64,000 nt of DNA from Streptomyces daqingensis. GTDB taxonomy: Bacteria > Actinomycetota > Actinomycetes > Streptomycetales > Streptomycetaceae. The translations under genes and the position numbers were made by a program. Shown piece after piece: positions 50,813-59,954 of the stretch; the stretch's first letter is position 1; every line of letters starts with the position of its first letter. Below the pieces are notes generated by a model. It was not told where the DNA came from and ran no database searches. It worked only from the letters and a program-made list of their open reading frames with translations. The DNA lies in contig NZ_BMMP01000019.1 of assembly GCF_014645895.1 (NCBI RefSeq), forward strand, positions 1 through 64,000, in the 5' to 3' direction.

Positions 50813-52105
50813 TCAGCGCTGTCCCGCCTGCCCCGCCAACTGCCCTTCCGCGCCGCGGTGCTGCTCGACGGTGCGGGCGCGCGCCGCGTGCGGGACGGTC
50901 GCCAGCCGCGGTGCCGCCAGCCGCCGCTGCACGCCCTGCACGAGCCGCGAGGCGGTGAACGTGGCGCCGTAGACGAAACGCATCGAGGGGCCGTACGCGG
51001 GTGCCGTGAGCAGCCCGGCGAAGAACAGGCCGGGATGTGAGGACTCGAAGCGGGCGTTCAGCTCCGGAGCGTCACTGCTGCCGACGCGGTGCAGGATCGC
51101 GCGCACGGAGTCGTCGAGCATCGACAGCCGGGCGAGCCGGGGGGCGAAACCGGTCGCCGCGACGACGTGGTCCGTCTCGACGGTGCGCACGATGCCGTCG
51201 GTGGACTCCAGCCGCAGTCGCACCTGGTCGCGCACCAGCTCGGCGGCTGTCAGGCGGCTGCTGAGCAGGACCGGCACCGCGAACTCGAAGCGGTCGCGCA
51301 GCCACCAGGCGCCCGCGGGCCCGAGCGCCGTGCGGGCGATGTGCACGCGCAGTCCCGCCGGCAGCTTCCGCACCGCCCACGGGATCTCCGACCACGCCCA
51401 GCTCGGCCAGCCCGTGCCCAGCCCGCAGTGCGGGTCGCGGATCGCCTTGAACAGGGAGCGCTCCAGCGGCTGCGGCGGTGTGTTCCAGTTGATGCGGTCC
51501 GCGCGTGCCACGACGCGTACGTGGGCGCCCTCCTCGGCGAGCAGCGCCGCGGACTCCAGCGCCGCCTGCCCGGCGCCGACCACTGTGACGTCCTTGCCCT
51601 TGAAGCGGGACAGGTCGCGGTGGTGGCTGCTGTGGGAGACGAACTCGGCGGGCAGCTTGCGCAGCGGTCCCGGCTTGTGCACGAAGGGCATGACGCCGAC
51701 CGCCAGCGCCACGGTGCGCGAGACGAGCACCTCGCCCTCGGCTGTCTCGACGCGGAAACCGCGAGCGCACGGCACGACGGAGGTGACTGTCTGCTCGTCC
51801 GCGGGCGGAGCCGCCCGTTTGCCGAACCACTGCCCGTACTCGGTGAACGTGCCGATGGGCAGGGGCCGTCCGTGCTCGACGGTGATGCCGCGTGCGGCGC
51901 AGTACGCGGCCAGCGTGTGAGTACCGGCGGGGTCGGAGAGGTTGGAGGACCACGGCTCGGACTTGAGGAACATGCCCTGCGGCATGTGGTCGCGCCACGA
52001 GGCCATGGGCCTGCCGAGGACGCGCAGATTGAGTCCGGAGGCGGCGGCGTGCGAGGCGATGGAGAGGCCGTAGGGCCCTGCGCCCACCACTACGAGGTCG
52101 TACAT
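50813..52105 (-). CDS. FAD/NAD(P)-binding monooxygenase-like protein
   Basis: A 430-residue two-dinucleotide flavoprotein. The FAD motif VVGAGPYGLSIASHAA is at the N-terminus, RVLGRPMASWRDHMPQGMFL resembles flavin-containing N-hydroxylating monooxygenases, and the NAD(P) motif VTVVGAGQAALESAALLAE is near residue 175. VAATGFAPRLARLSML matches the ATG-type motif of that class. It would oxidise an amine or thiol, or reduce a disulfide; the substrate is unknown. The start overlaps the end of the upstream ATP-grasp gene by 16 nt, so the two are made together. A C-terminal ~35-residue tail is disordered. Confidence 0.84.
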   Translation of the reverse strand: MYDLVVVGAGPYGLSIASHAAASGLNLRVLGRPMASWRDHMPQGMFLKSEPWSSNLSDPAGTHTLAAYCAARGITVEHGRPLPIGTFTEYGQWFGKRAAPPADEQTVTSVVPCARGFRVETAEGEVLVSRTVALAVGVMPFVHKPGPLRKLPAEFVSHSSHHRDLSRFKGKDVTVVGAGQAALESAALLAEEGAHVRVVARADRINWNTPPQPLERSLFKAIRDPHCGLGTGWPSWAWSEIPWAVRKLPAGLRVHIARTALGPAGAWWLRDRFEFAVPVLLSSRLTAAELVRDQVRLRLESTDGIVRTVETDHVVAATGFAPRLARLSMLDDSVRAILHRVGSSDAPELNARFESSHPGLFFAGLLTAPAYGPSMRFVYGATFTASRLVQGVQRRLAAPRLATVPHAARARTVEQHRGAEGQLAGQAGQR

Positions 52106-53496
52106 GCGTTTCCTTCTCTCTGATCATTCACTGATCGCTCATCACGAGGGGTGCGGAACCGCGGCGCCGGAGGCAGCGCCGCCGCAGCGGACGACGGCAG
52201 CTTCGACAGCCGGCGCCGGACGCCCCGCCCGACCTTCGACATGCAGCGGACGAACCACGCCGCCCCCATGGCGAAGAACGGGCGGGGGTCGTCGAGGGAG
52301 AACCAGGCGCCCTCCACCCGGCCGCGCCGTTCCCGCACCCCGTGCTCCCGGGCGTCACCGCGGCCGCGTCCGCGGCCGGAGGCGCGGCCGGGAGCACGCC
52401 AAGAGCCCCGGTCCCGGTCACCGGTCCGCAGCCCGAGGGAGGCGGTGGTGGCCAGCGCGGACAGCAGGGCGTAGTTCTCCGCGACGAACACCCGGCCCGG
52501 CCTGCCGCGTTGAGCGGGCACGGCACGCCCGGTGAGGTGCAGGTGCTGTGCGCGTACGACGTCCGTCCCGGCAACGTCGGTGAACAGCCGGAACTGGGCT
52601 CCGGGGCGGGGGTTGAAGTCCAGCAGGTGGTAGGTGCCCGTCAGCGGGTCGAGTCTGAAGTCGAGGTCGAGGATGCCGCGGTAGTCGACCTCGGCGGCGA
52701 GCCGCGACGCCGCTTCCTCCACCTCCCGGTTGGCGAGCCAGGTGCCGACGGCGGTCAGGCCCGTGCGAGGCGGCCACGACATCTCCTTGCGGCCCGCGCC
52801 TCCGGCGAGGAAGCGGCCGTGCTCGGCCGCGTAGCCGTGGAAGAACCAGTCCGTCCCCCGGCCGCCCGGGAGGCGCTGCTGCAGCAGCAGCCGGCTGCCC
52901 GCCTGGGCGCTGCGCTCGAACAGCGCGCTCGCGTCGTCGGGCGTCCTCACGAGAGTGGTGCTGCGCATGCCCTCCGGGAGCAGCCACGGGCGGCTCCACT
53001 TGGCCACCACCGGGAGCCCGAGTGCGACGGCCTGACCGGCCGCGTCGACGGCGCTGCGCGGCGTGACCGTCGTGGGGTGGGCGATGCCCGCCTGCTCGCA
53101 CAGCAGGGAGAGTTCGGCCTTGTCGGCGACGCGCGCGGGCAGCTCCGGCGAGATTCCGGGCAGCATGTAACGGCCCGTCAGGCGGGGTGTGAGTGCCGCG
53201 ACGGCGAGTGCGCTGCGGTCGTCCAGCGCGATGAGCACGGCGGGCCTGCCGATGGAATCGGAGATCCGCAGGAGCGCCGGTTCGAGCCCCCTTTTCGTGG
53301 TGCTTCCCGGCGGCAGCGTGTGCACGCGGTGCAGGAATCGGCTGCTTCCCAGCGGCCCTTGTGCGGAATCCAGCGCGACATGGACCTTGATCCCCGTGCG
53401 ACCGAGCGATCTGACAGCCCCCAGCGTTCCGTGGTGGAACGGATTGGGATCGAGCCGGAGCAAAAGGACGGGGACTTCCGTGTCGAAGGTCGGCAT
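52090..53496 (-). CDS. ATP-grasp carboxylate-amine ligase-like protein
   Basis: The 468-residue protein has an ATP-grasp fold. The pre-ATP domain starts VPVLLLRLDPNPFHHGTLGA; VVAKWSRPWLLPEGM and LLLQQRLPGGRGTDWFFHGY are the ATP-binding loops; and the metal-binding strands are ILDLDFRLDP and YHLLDFNPRPGAQ. Such enzymes join a carboxylate to an amine with ATP. After residue ~340 comes an Arg/Gly-rich segment (SGRGRGRGDA) and a membrane-proximal tail. The substrates are unknown. It diverges from the GH26 lipoprotein gene and overlaps the flavoprotein gene. Location beside polysaccharide genes suggests decoration of a surface glycan, which is inference. Confidence 0.8.
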   Translation of the reverse strand: MPTFDTEVPVLLLRLDPNPFHHGTLGAVRSLGRTGIKVHVALDSAQGPLGSSRFLHRVHTLPPGSTTKRGLEPALLRISDSIGRPAVLIALDDRSALAVAALTPRLTGRYMLPGISPELPARVADKAELSLLCEQAGIAHPTTVTPRSAVDAAGQAVALGLPVVAKWSRPWLLPEGMRSTTLVRTPDDASALFERSAQAGSRLLLQQRLPGGRGTDWFFHGYAAEHGRFLAGGAGRKEMSWPPRTGLTAVGTWLANREVEEAASRLAAEVDYRGILDLDFRLDPLTGTYHLLDFNPRPGAQFRLFTDVAGTDVVRAQHLHLTGRAVPAQRGRPGRVFVAENYALLSALATTASLGLRTGDRDRGSWRAPGRASGRGRGRGDAREHGVRERRGRVEGAWFSLDDPRPFFAMGAAWFVRCMSKVGRGVRRRLSKLPSSAAAALPPAPRFRTPRDERSVNDQREGNACTTS

Positions 53497-53640
53497 GGGT
53501 ATGTCCTTGCGTCATGAATGGGGCGAACAGGGAGAAAATCTCTCCATTGGGATATCAGATCGCACTACGCCGTTCCGGAGGGTGAGGTCTGAAATGCGTG
53601 TTTCGCGACGCGCCGACGTCGCCGACGGATCGGAGGAACG

Positions 53641-54867
53641 ATGGGGAGCCCCAAGCGCCGCAGAGTCAAAGGGGTTTGCGGCGTCATCGCCGGAGCGGGG
53701 CTCTTGGCCTCCTGTAGCGTCATTCCTGTGGGATTGCCTGAATTTGAACCGCAGTCGTTCATGCGTGGCGCCGCACAGCCCGTCGGCAGCACCGAGTCAA
53801 AGAAGCGCGAGCCCGCCACGGCGCCGTCACCCTCCACGGAACCGGTGCCGATGGTGGGCGCCTTCCTCCGGTCCGACGAGCGGGGCGTACGCGCGATCGA
53901 CGGCTTGCAGCGCTGGCTGGGCGGCACGGACCTGCGCGTCGGGCACACCTACCTGCCCGGTGACCTGTGGTCCAACATCGAGGGCCGGCCCCGCTTCCTC
54001 GCGCCGTGGGCGCGGTGGCGCAACGCCGAGCGGGACCGCATGTTCGTGCTCAACGTGCCGATGCTGGAGCGGAACGAGGAGCGGCTCTCCGACGGCGAGG
54101 TGCGCGGGCTGCTCCGCGCGGGAGCGTCCGGACGGTTCGACTCGCACTACAGGACGCTCGCCGAGCGGCTGGTGCGGATGGACCTGCAGGACACGGTCGT
54201 CGTGCTCGGCTGGGAGATGAACGGCACGACGTACAGCCACCGTTGCCGCCCCGAACCGCAGGCGTGGAAGCGGTACTGGCAGCGCATCGTGCGGACGATG
54301 CGCTCCGTCGAGGGGCAGAAGTTCAAGTTCGACTTCACCCCGAGCCGCGGCCGGGACGCGATCCCCTGGCCGGAGTGCTACCCGGGCGACGACGTCGTCG
54401 ACATCATCGGCATGGACACGTACGACCAGCCCGAAGGGGCGCCGTTCGAGACGCACGTGCACGAGGCGTACGGGCTGCAGGCGCAGGTGGACTTCGCCGC
54501 AGAACACGGCAAGGAGATCTCGTATCCGGAATGGGGCCTCTTCCGCAACGGCGACAACCCCGAGTACATGAACCGGATGATCGACTGGTTCGAGCGGCAC
54601 AAGCCCCTCTACCAGACGATCACCGACTACTGCCCGCACGGCGTGTGGCAGTGCTCGCACAACCCGGACTCGGCGGAGACGTACCGCGGGGCCTTCTTCG
54701 GACGTCCCGAGAACGGACAGGCACCCGCTCCGGCACCGGAGCCGGAGCGGCCCGCGGAGCCCGCCCCGTCCGACCGCCCGACGCGGAAGCCGCTGTTCGA
54801 CAAGTGCTTCAGGGGCAACGACATCTGCGTCCGGATCGACAACAACCTGCCCGACTGGATCGGCTGA
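53641..54867 (+). CDS. GH26-like glycoside hydrolase lipoprotein
   Basis: A 408-residue exported protein with lipobox LLASC near residue 25 and a disordered Ser/Pro/Thr linker to ~70. A glycosidase barrel follows. VVVLGWEMNGTTYSH carries the likely acid/base glutamate and GKEISYPEWGLFRNGD the likely nucleophile, in the order seen in GH26 endo-beta-mannanases. DFTPSRGRDAIPWPECYPGD and VDIIGMDTYDQP are also family-like. A Pro/Ala/Glu stretch and a Cys-containing tail (KCFRGNDICVRIDNN) end it. It probably trims or releases an exopolysaccharide. ATG 53641 follows GGAGGAACG. It faces the GNAT gene across a strong hairpin. Confidence 0.82.
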   Translation: MGSPKRRRVKGVCGVIAGAGLLASCSVIPVGLPEFEPQSFMRGAAQPVGSTESKKREPATAPSPSTEPVPMVGAFLRSDERGVRAIDGLQRWLGGTDLRVGHTYLPGDLWSNIEGRPRFLAPWARWRNAERDRMFVLNVPMLERNEERLSDGEVRGLLRAGASGRFDSHYRTLAERLVRMDLQDTVVVLGWEMNGTTYSHRCRPEPQAWKRYWQRIVRTMRSVEGQKFKFDFTPSRGRDAIPWPECYPGDDVVDIIGMDTYDQPEGAPFETHVHEAYGLQAQVDFAAEHGKEISYPEWGLFRNGDNPEYMNRMIDWFERHKPLYQTITDYCPHGVWQCSHNPDSAETYRGAFFGRPENGQAPAPAPEPERPAEPAPSDRPTRKPLFDKCFRGNDICVRIDNNLPDWIG

Positions 54868-54876
54868 CCCCCCCCC

Positions 54877-54904
54877 GGACGGCGGGGTTCTCACCCCGCC
54901 GTCC
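54877..54904. terminator. bidirectional terminator at the end of the GH26-like and GNAT genes
   Basis: A perfect 11-bp inverted repeat pairs GGACGGCGGGG (54877-54887) with CCCCGCCGTCC (54894-54904), with a 6-nt loop. It follows the GH26-like stop and includes the last codons of the converging GNAT gene. Confidence 0.83.
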
Positions 54905-56144
54905 GCCGGGCTCCCCCTTCAGCCGGACGCCCGTTCCCGGACCGCTGCCCCGCGGTCCGCGTCCGCCACATCCATCCGCCTCCCCCCGCGTACTGCCGGA
55001 CCAGTTCGGCGGCGAGGGACCGTCCGAGGATCTGCGCCGTGTGCAGCGCCAGGCCCGGCGCCATCTCGCGGCGGGCGAGAACGAACCGCTGGTTCGGCAC
55101 GGGGTGCGGCTGCCAGCGCAGCTTGTGGGGTTCCGTGCCGCGCAGCAGGCTCAGCGTTCCGCGGCCGCTGCTCTCCGCGAACGCCGCGTCGTGCCGCAGC
55201 AGCATCGTGGTGATGTCGAGCCTCGCGGCGCGCAGACGGGGGTGGGCGCCGTAGAGGTAGCCGCAGACCATGTCTTCGGAGCTCAGGCTGATGTCCGAGG
55301 CGACGGTCTCGCCGCCGATGCGGTATTCGGTCAGCACGGCATCGCCGCTCGCCACCAACTTCCGCACAGTGCGCTGCAGATGGGCGCGGAAGCGGGGGAG
55401 CAGGTGCTCCGGCGTCACTCCGCGGCCCTCCCACTGCAGTTCGTGCAGTCTCAGCATCGTCCGTACCGCGGCGGTCGCCTCCGCGGGACCCACCAGGTGC
55501 TCGGTGACACCCGCCTTGTCGATCTTGCGCAGCTTCTGCCGGGTGCGCTTGGCGCTGGGTGCCGGCAGCCGCTCCAGCATCGTGTCCATGGACACGCCCG
55601 GCAGCTCCAGGCACACCGAGTCCCGGAACTTCCGGCGCGGGCCCGCCCACGCGTCGTAGAGCCGCTCGGCAGCAGCACCGGGACGCACCTCGCGGAGGTC
55701 CACCACCGCGCCCCGTGCCACCCGGTGCAGCGCTCTCGCCAGGGCCGGGGCGGCATCGGGGTCGCCGTCGTCCAGCAGCACGTCCGAGAAGTCGGTGATG
55801 CCGCCGCCGAGGGCGACCAGCGTGGGCAGGGGGGTGTACGTGAGCATCATCGGTGCGGCGCCGACGAGTTCGCCGCTCCTGCTGACCAGCACGACGCGGA
55901 GCCGGCCCGGGAGGCCGTAGGAGAGCCACCACGAGTGCAGCCACGCGTGGCTCTGGAACGGGGTGGAGGACCTGCTGCGGCGGCGCAGGCCGTCCCACTG
56001 TCCGGCGAGTTCGCCAAACACTTCGGGATCGCGGACGAGCCTCGCGGACGTCGCCGTTCCCTCAGGGGCGGCCGGGGCCTTCGCGGAGGCGGGCGCCGCC
56101 GTGGCGGTGCCCGCGCTCGCGGGTGTCCGGACGGCGGTGCTCAT
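54891..56144 (-). CDS. GNAT family acetyltransferase, CelD/BioF2-like
   Basis: The 417-residue protein begins with ~35 Ala/Thr residues, then a two-lobed GNAT fold of the CelD/FemAB-like group. FQSHAWLHSWWLSYGLPGRLRVVLV is the first conserved block (in parts), with RQKLRKIDKAGVTEH in the middle. The catalytic-side segment is MVCGYLYGAHPRLRAARLDITTMLLRHDAAFAESSG, which ends in GTEPHKLRWQPHP. Members modify cell-surface polysaccharides with acyl or aminoacyl groups. The gene is last in the minus-strand polysaccharide operon and its start overlaps the Wzz-like stop by ATGA. Confidence 0.83.
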   Translation of the reverse strand: MSTAVRTPASAGTATAAPASAKAPAAPEGTATSARLVRDPEVFGELAGQWDGLRRRSRSSTPFQSHAWLHSWWLSYGLPGRLRVVLVSRSGELVGAAPMMLTYTPLPTLVALGGGITDFSDVLLDDGDPDAAPALARALHRVARGAVVDLREVRPGAAAERLYDAWAGPRRKFRDSVCLELPGVSMDTMLERLPAPSAKRTRQKLRKIDKAGVTEHLVGPAEATAAVRTMLRLHELQWEGRGVTPEHLLPRFRAHLQRTVRKLVASGDAVLTEYRIGGETVASDISLSSEDMVCGYLYGAHPRLRAARLDITTMLLRHDAAFAESSGRGTLSLLRGTEPHKLRWQPHPVPNQRFVLARREMAPGLALHTAQILGRSLAAELVRQYAGGGGWMWRTRTAGQRSGNGRPAEGGARRTAG

Positions 56145-57772
56145 CGCACCGGCTCCGCACGCTTGCCGGTGCCGCTGACCTCTGCGGGCAGGGGTGCGGG
56201 CGCGGCGGCGGAGGGGGCGTCATCGGCTGAGGAGGCGGCTGAGACGGCGGCCTCGTCGAGGCGGTGCGCGGGGGAGGCGCCCGGAGCGGCGGCGGGCGAC
56301 CAGTCCGCCGGGTGAGGCCGGCGGCCCCGCTGCGGACGTGCGAGCAGCACGAGGCCGCCGATCAGTCCGCCCGCGCAGCCGCCGACCCCGACCGCGACGG
56401 AGGAGGACGGCGAGACGGGCGCGGCCGGAGCCACCGCGTCCGAGAGGACGGTCAGCCGGGCGCCCGTCCGCTTGACGCTCGCCTTGGCCGTCCGCGCGAG
56501 GGCCTTGGCGACGGCGTCGGCGTTCTTCGCCGCCTGCTTCGGACGGGGCGACGAAGCGGTGATCTGCACCATCGGGGCGTCGGGCGAAGTGGTGGCCTGC
56601 ACGGTGTCGTTCAGCGTGCCCCGGCGGAGCTTCGCCTTGGCTTCGGCCTCGGCGAGGACGACCGGGTCGGTGGCGACCTTCCCGTACGCCTGCGCGTATC
56701 CGAGGGCCGACGCCGCGTCCGAGCGGCCGGCGGGGGAGACGACCACGTAGCTGATGGCCGCGTACTGCGGCGGAGTCGCCGAGGAGTAGACCGCGCCGCC
56801 CGCGGCACCCAGCGCGATGCACAGCGGCAGCGGCCACCACCTCGGCACGCGGCGAAGGGACGCGGCGAGGCGGCCGGGACGGCGGCGCTCGCCGCGGGGC
56901 GCAGCCTCGGGCGCACCGCGCCGGGCGGACTTCGTGCGCTCGGCGGGCTTGGTGCGCTTGGCGGACTTGCGCGTCCTCCCGGCCTTACGGGGCTTCTCCG
57001 TCCGCGAGTCGGTACGGGACGGCTCGGCGGCGCGGTTCTCCCGTGTGCCGCTCGCCGTCCCGGCCTCAGCGCCTACGGCGTCTTCAGCGTCCGCGGTGTC
57101 CGTGCCTGCCGTCTCCGGGTCTGCGCTCTTCGCGTCGGCGGTCTCCGTGTCCACCGTCTTGGCGCCGTCCGCCGCCGTGTCCGCGGCCTGGGCGTCTCCG
57201 GCCTTTCCGGCGTCACCCTTCGGGGCGTCGTCTTCCGCGGACTCGGCGGGCTCCGTGCCGGGCCCGCCTCTCGCCCGCACGGTCCGTTCCGCGTCGCGCG
57301 GTGCCGGGGGAGCGGCGGGCGCCTCCGCGTCCTCGGTGCCGAGGGCGATGCTCTTGGTGCGGAGGCCCTTCGCCGCGACCGCCTGCTTTTCGGAACCATC
57401 GTCCCGGGACGCTGGCTTCTCCTCTGCCGGCTCGCCCGCGACGTCGCCGGTCCCGGTCCCCGCCGCTGATCCCGCGTCAGCTTCCGCCTGCGCTCCGGAA
57501 GATGCGGGGTCCTCCGACTTCCCGGCGGTGGCGCGGTCCTTCTCGTCGACCGCCCCGGTGGCGCCGTCCTTCGCGGTGGCCTCCCCACTCGCGCCGGTGT
57601 TCCCGGAGCCTTCGGCGTCCTTCGCGGGCGTCTCGGCTTCGGCGGCAGCGGCCGCCTCGGCCGCCGGCCTGGCCGTGCGGCCCGTCGCGCCGCGACGCGA
57701 GGAACGGTTCGTGCGTGTCGAACGGGAGGCCGGACCGGTGGCCGACTTCGCTCCCTGTGCGGCTTTGGACAT
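56141..57772 (-). CDS. Wzz-like chain-length protein with long low-complexity N-terminal tail
   Basis: A 543-residue membrane protein. About 310 N-terminal residues are low-complexity (Ala, Glu, Asp, Thr, Lys; near-repeats such as ETADAKSADPETAGTDTADA) and predicted cytosolic. The first helix is WWPLPLCIALGAAGGAVYSS at about 312-331, an external ~120-residue domain follows (YAQAYGKVATDPVVLAEAEA, VQITASSPRPKQAAKNADAV), and the second helix is SVAVGVGGCAGGLIGGLVLLA. The two-helix arrangement matches Wzz/chain-length regulators, but no Walker kinase domain follows. ATG 57772 is the only good start before the tail. It overlaps the GNAT gene and follows the GT4 gene by 8 nt. Confidence 0.78.
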   Translation of the reverse strand: MSKAAQGAKSATGPASRSTRTNRSSRRGATGRTARPAAEAAAAAEAETPAKDAEGSGNTGASGEATAKDGATGAVDEKDRATAGKSEDPASSGAQAEADAGSAAGTGTGDVAGEPAEEKPASRDDGSEKQAVAAKGLRTKSIALGTEDAEAPAAPPAPRDAERTVRARGGPGTEPAESAEDDAPKGDAGKAGDAQAADTAADGAKTVDTETADAKSADPETAGTDTADAEDAVGAEAGTASGTRENRAAEPSRTDSRTEKPRKAGRTRKSAKRTKPAERTKSARRGAPEAAPRGERRRPGRLAASLRRVPRWWPLPLCIALGAAGGAVYSSATPPQYAAISYVVVSPAGRSDAASALGYAQAYGKVATDPVVLAEAEAKAKLRRGTLNDTVQATTSPDAPMVQITASSPRPKQAAKNADAVAKALARTAKASVKRTGARLTVLSDAVAPAAPVSPSSSVAVGVGGCAGGLIGGLVLLARPQRGRRPHPADWSPAAAPGASPAHRLDEAAVSAASSADDAPSAAAPAPLPAEVSGTGKRAEPVR

Positions 57773-57780
57773 GGCAGTGC

Positions 57781-58986
57781 TCACCTCGTTGTCATGGGAA
57801 GGTTCGTCGGCGCCGGGGAGGGAGCCGGGGCCACCGCGGGCGGTGCCGGGGCGGGCAGTTGCGGGGCGGTGCTCGTCGCAGCGCGGTAGAGGGCCATCAG
57901 ACGTTCCGCGCTGTGCGCGATGTCGTAGCGCTCCACGACCGGGGGCACGGGCAGCCGCCCGGCTCCTGCCGTCTGGTACTCGCGCAGCAGCGCGGTGAGT
58001 TGGGGCACGCCGGTGCCGATACGGCGGGCGCCGGGCGCCTCCTCCGGCAGCAGGTCCTCGACGGCGGGGCAGGTGACGTACAGCGCGGGCAGGCCCGCGG
58101 CGAGCGCTTCGAGCACGGCCAGCCCGAACGACTCCTCGGACGACGGCGACACGAAGACGTCCATGGCCGACAGCACTCCGGGGATCTCCCACTCGCCCCC
58201 GGCGCCGGAGGCGGCGACCGTCCCGTCGCACTCCCCGAGCAGATGGATCCGGTCCTGCGCGCCGAGCGCCTCGACGATGGCCCGCAGGTTGCCGTGCTCC
58301 GGGCCGTCACCGGCCAGCAGCAGATGGGCGTCCGGGAGTACGGCCACAGCGCGCACCAGCGTCTCGAAGTGCTTGCCGGGGACGAGCCTGCCCACGCCGC
58401 CCACCACGAAGGCCCCCTCCGGGATGCCGAGCCGCGCCCGGGTGCCCGCGCGCAGCGCCGCGTCGAAGCGGAAGCGGCTCGCGTCGATGCCGTTGGGCAC
58501 CGTGTGCACGCGTGACGCGGGGACGCCCCACCTCCGCAGCCGGCGGGCCACCGTCTCGGAGACCGCGACGGTGGAGCAGCCGAGCCGTTCGGCGGCCAGG
58601 TAGAGCGCTCTGACGCCGAAGTTGAGCGGCCGTCCCTCGATCTCCTTCTCACCGAGGGAGTGCTCCGTGGCGATCACGGCGCGTACGCCGGCGAGCCGGG
58701 CCGCGAGTCGTCCGTAGAGGCAGGCGCGGTAGAGGTGGGTGTGGACGAGGTCGTATCCGCCGTCCCGGATGAGCTGCACCAGGAGGGGGAGGACGGTGAT
58801 GTCGCAGTTCCCGCCCATGCCGAGGTGGGTGACGCGGTGCCCGTCGGCGAGGATGCCCTCCGCGACGGTGCCGGGCGCGGTGAGGGTGAAGACGTCGCAG
58901 CGCGCCGGCAGGTGACGCAGCAGCAGACGCAGTTGCTGCTCGGCGCCCCCCACGCCGAGTCCCGTGATGATGTGTGCGACCTTCAC
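57781..58986 (-). CDS. glycosyltransferase family 4 protein
   Basis: A 401-residue GT-B glycosyltransferase. KVAHIITGLGVGGAEQQL is the N-terminal nucleotide-fold glycine loop. VVGGVGRLVPGKHFETLVRAV starts the C-terminal domain. VFVSPSSEESFGLAVLEALAAG holds the EX7E motif that binds the sugar nucleotide. The last ~30 residues are Ala/Pro-rich. It adds one sugar to the lipid-linked repeat unit at the inner membrane face; sugar and linkage are unknown. The start is GTG 58986, overlapping the deacetylase stop by GTGA. Confidence 0.9.
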   Translation of the reverse strand: MKVAHIITGLGVGGAEQQLRLLLRHLPARCDVFTLTAPGTVAEGILADGHRVTHLGMGGNCDITVLPLLVQLIRDGGYDLVHTHLYRACLYGRLAARLAGVRAVIATEHSLGEKEIEGRPLNFGVRALYLAAERLGCSTVAVSETVARRLRRWGVPASRVHTVPNGIDASRFRFDAALRAGTRARLGIPEGAFVVGGVGRLVPGKHFETLVRAVAVLPDAHLLLAGDGPEHGNLRAIVEALGAQDRIHLLGECDGTVAASGAGGEWEIPGVLSAMDVFVSPSSEESFGLAVLEALAAGLPALYVTCPAVEDLLPEEAPGARRIGTGVPQLTALLREYQTAGAGRLPVPPVVERYDIAHSAERLMALYRAATSTAPQLPAPAPPAVAPAPSPAPTNLPMTTR

Positions 58987-59954
58987 CGCTTGCTTCCGCT
59001 CTCGTCGTCCGTCTGTCCGGCCGTGGAGGCGCCTTCGCCGGCCCGGTGCGCCTGCGAGGTGGCGTCCTGCGGGACGGCGTGCGGCCGCTTCGGTCCGAGG
59101 GCCGCGCTCTCGGAGACGGGCAGCGGCTTGCGGCGCAGCGGGTGCAGGGCTCTCTTGAGGAACAGCCGCACCGAGTTGTCCGACGCGTCGACGTGCACTC
59201 TGGGCAGGGCGTGTACGCCGGTGAGCGGGCCGGGGTCGATCGCGCAGGCGTAGCCGTAGCCGGCGGTGCGCACGGCGTCGACCGCCCGAGCGTCGACGGT
59301 GCCGTACGGGTAGCAGAACCCGGCGGGCGCGGTGCCCGTGATGTCGGCGATCAGAGTGCGGCTGTGCCTCGTCTCGCGTTCGAGCGTCGCGTCGTCGGCG
59401 GTGGTGAGGTCGGTGTGGAGCAGGCCGTGCGAGCCGATCTCCATGCCCTCGGCCTCGGCCGTCCTGATCCCGTCGGCGCTCAGCAGCGGTTTGCGCGGCC
59501 CGAGTTCGTCCCACGCGTTGTCGCCGCCGAGCCGCCCCGGCAGGACGAACACGGTGGCGGTGCAACCGTGCCGGCGCAGCAGCGGCAGCGCGGTGTCGAC
59601 GAAGTCCGCGTAGCCGTCGTCGAACGTCAGCCCGACGAGACCGGCGCCGCGGCCGGACGCCCGGGCCCGCATCAGCTCCCCGACGCTCACGCCGGTCAGG
59701 CCGCGGCTGCTCAGCCACCGGAGCTGCCGGTCCAGCCGGTAGGGGGAGACGGTGATCCGGTACGGGTCGTCGGCGCAGGTGGAGACCGAGTGGTACATCA
59801 GCACCCAGGGCGGGCGGCGCCGCTGCATGATCATCGGTGCGGTGGAGGGGGCCGTCACCGGCTTACGGGACGCGGCCGGCACGGGGACGCGGCGCTGTGG
59901 CTTGGGCAGCGCGGACGGGACGACGGTCTGGCGGGCGCGGAGTTCACTGGACAT
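58983..59954 (-). CDS. polysaccharide deacetylase (NodB homology domain)
   Basis: The 323-residue protein carries a NodB-type carbohydrate esterase 4 domain. LVGLTFDDGYADFVD gives the catalytic and metal Asp pair, GSHGLLHTDL the two metal histidines, and AGFCYPYGTVD the conserved Arg-strand substitute region. VLMYHSV near residue 53 is the usual domain start. No signal peptide is clear, since the N-terminal ~45 residues are basic and Pro-rich, so its location is uncertain. It should remove N-acetyl groups from the glycan. ATG 59954 lies within the end of the flippase gene (11-nt overlap). Confidence 0.88.
   Translation of the reverse strand: MSSELRARQTVVPSALPKPQRRVPVPAASRKPVTAPSTAPMIMQRRRPPWVLMYHSVSTCADDPYRITVSPYRLDRQLRWLSSRGLTGVSVGELMRARASGRGAGLVGLTFDDGYADFVDTALPLLRRHGCTATVFVLPGRLGGDNAWDELGPRKPLLSADGIRTAEAEGMEIGSHGLLHTDLTTADDATLERETRHSRTLIADITGTAPAGFCYPYGTVDARAVDAVRTAGYGYACAIDPGPLTGVHALPRVHVDASDNSVRLFLKRALHPLRRKPLPVSESAALGPKRPHAVPQDATSQAHRAGEGASTAGQTDDESGSKR

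Noticed and set aside
53531..53545. Small dyad GGAGA-N5-TCTCC upstream of the ATP-grasp gene
   Set aside because: Only 5 paired bases per side, close to random expectation, and no second copy was seen.
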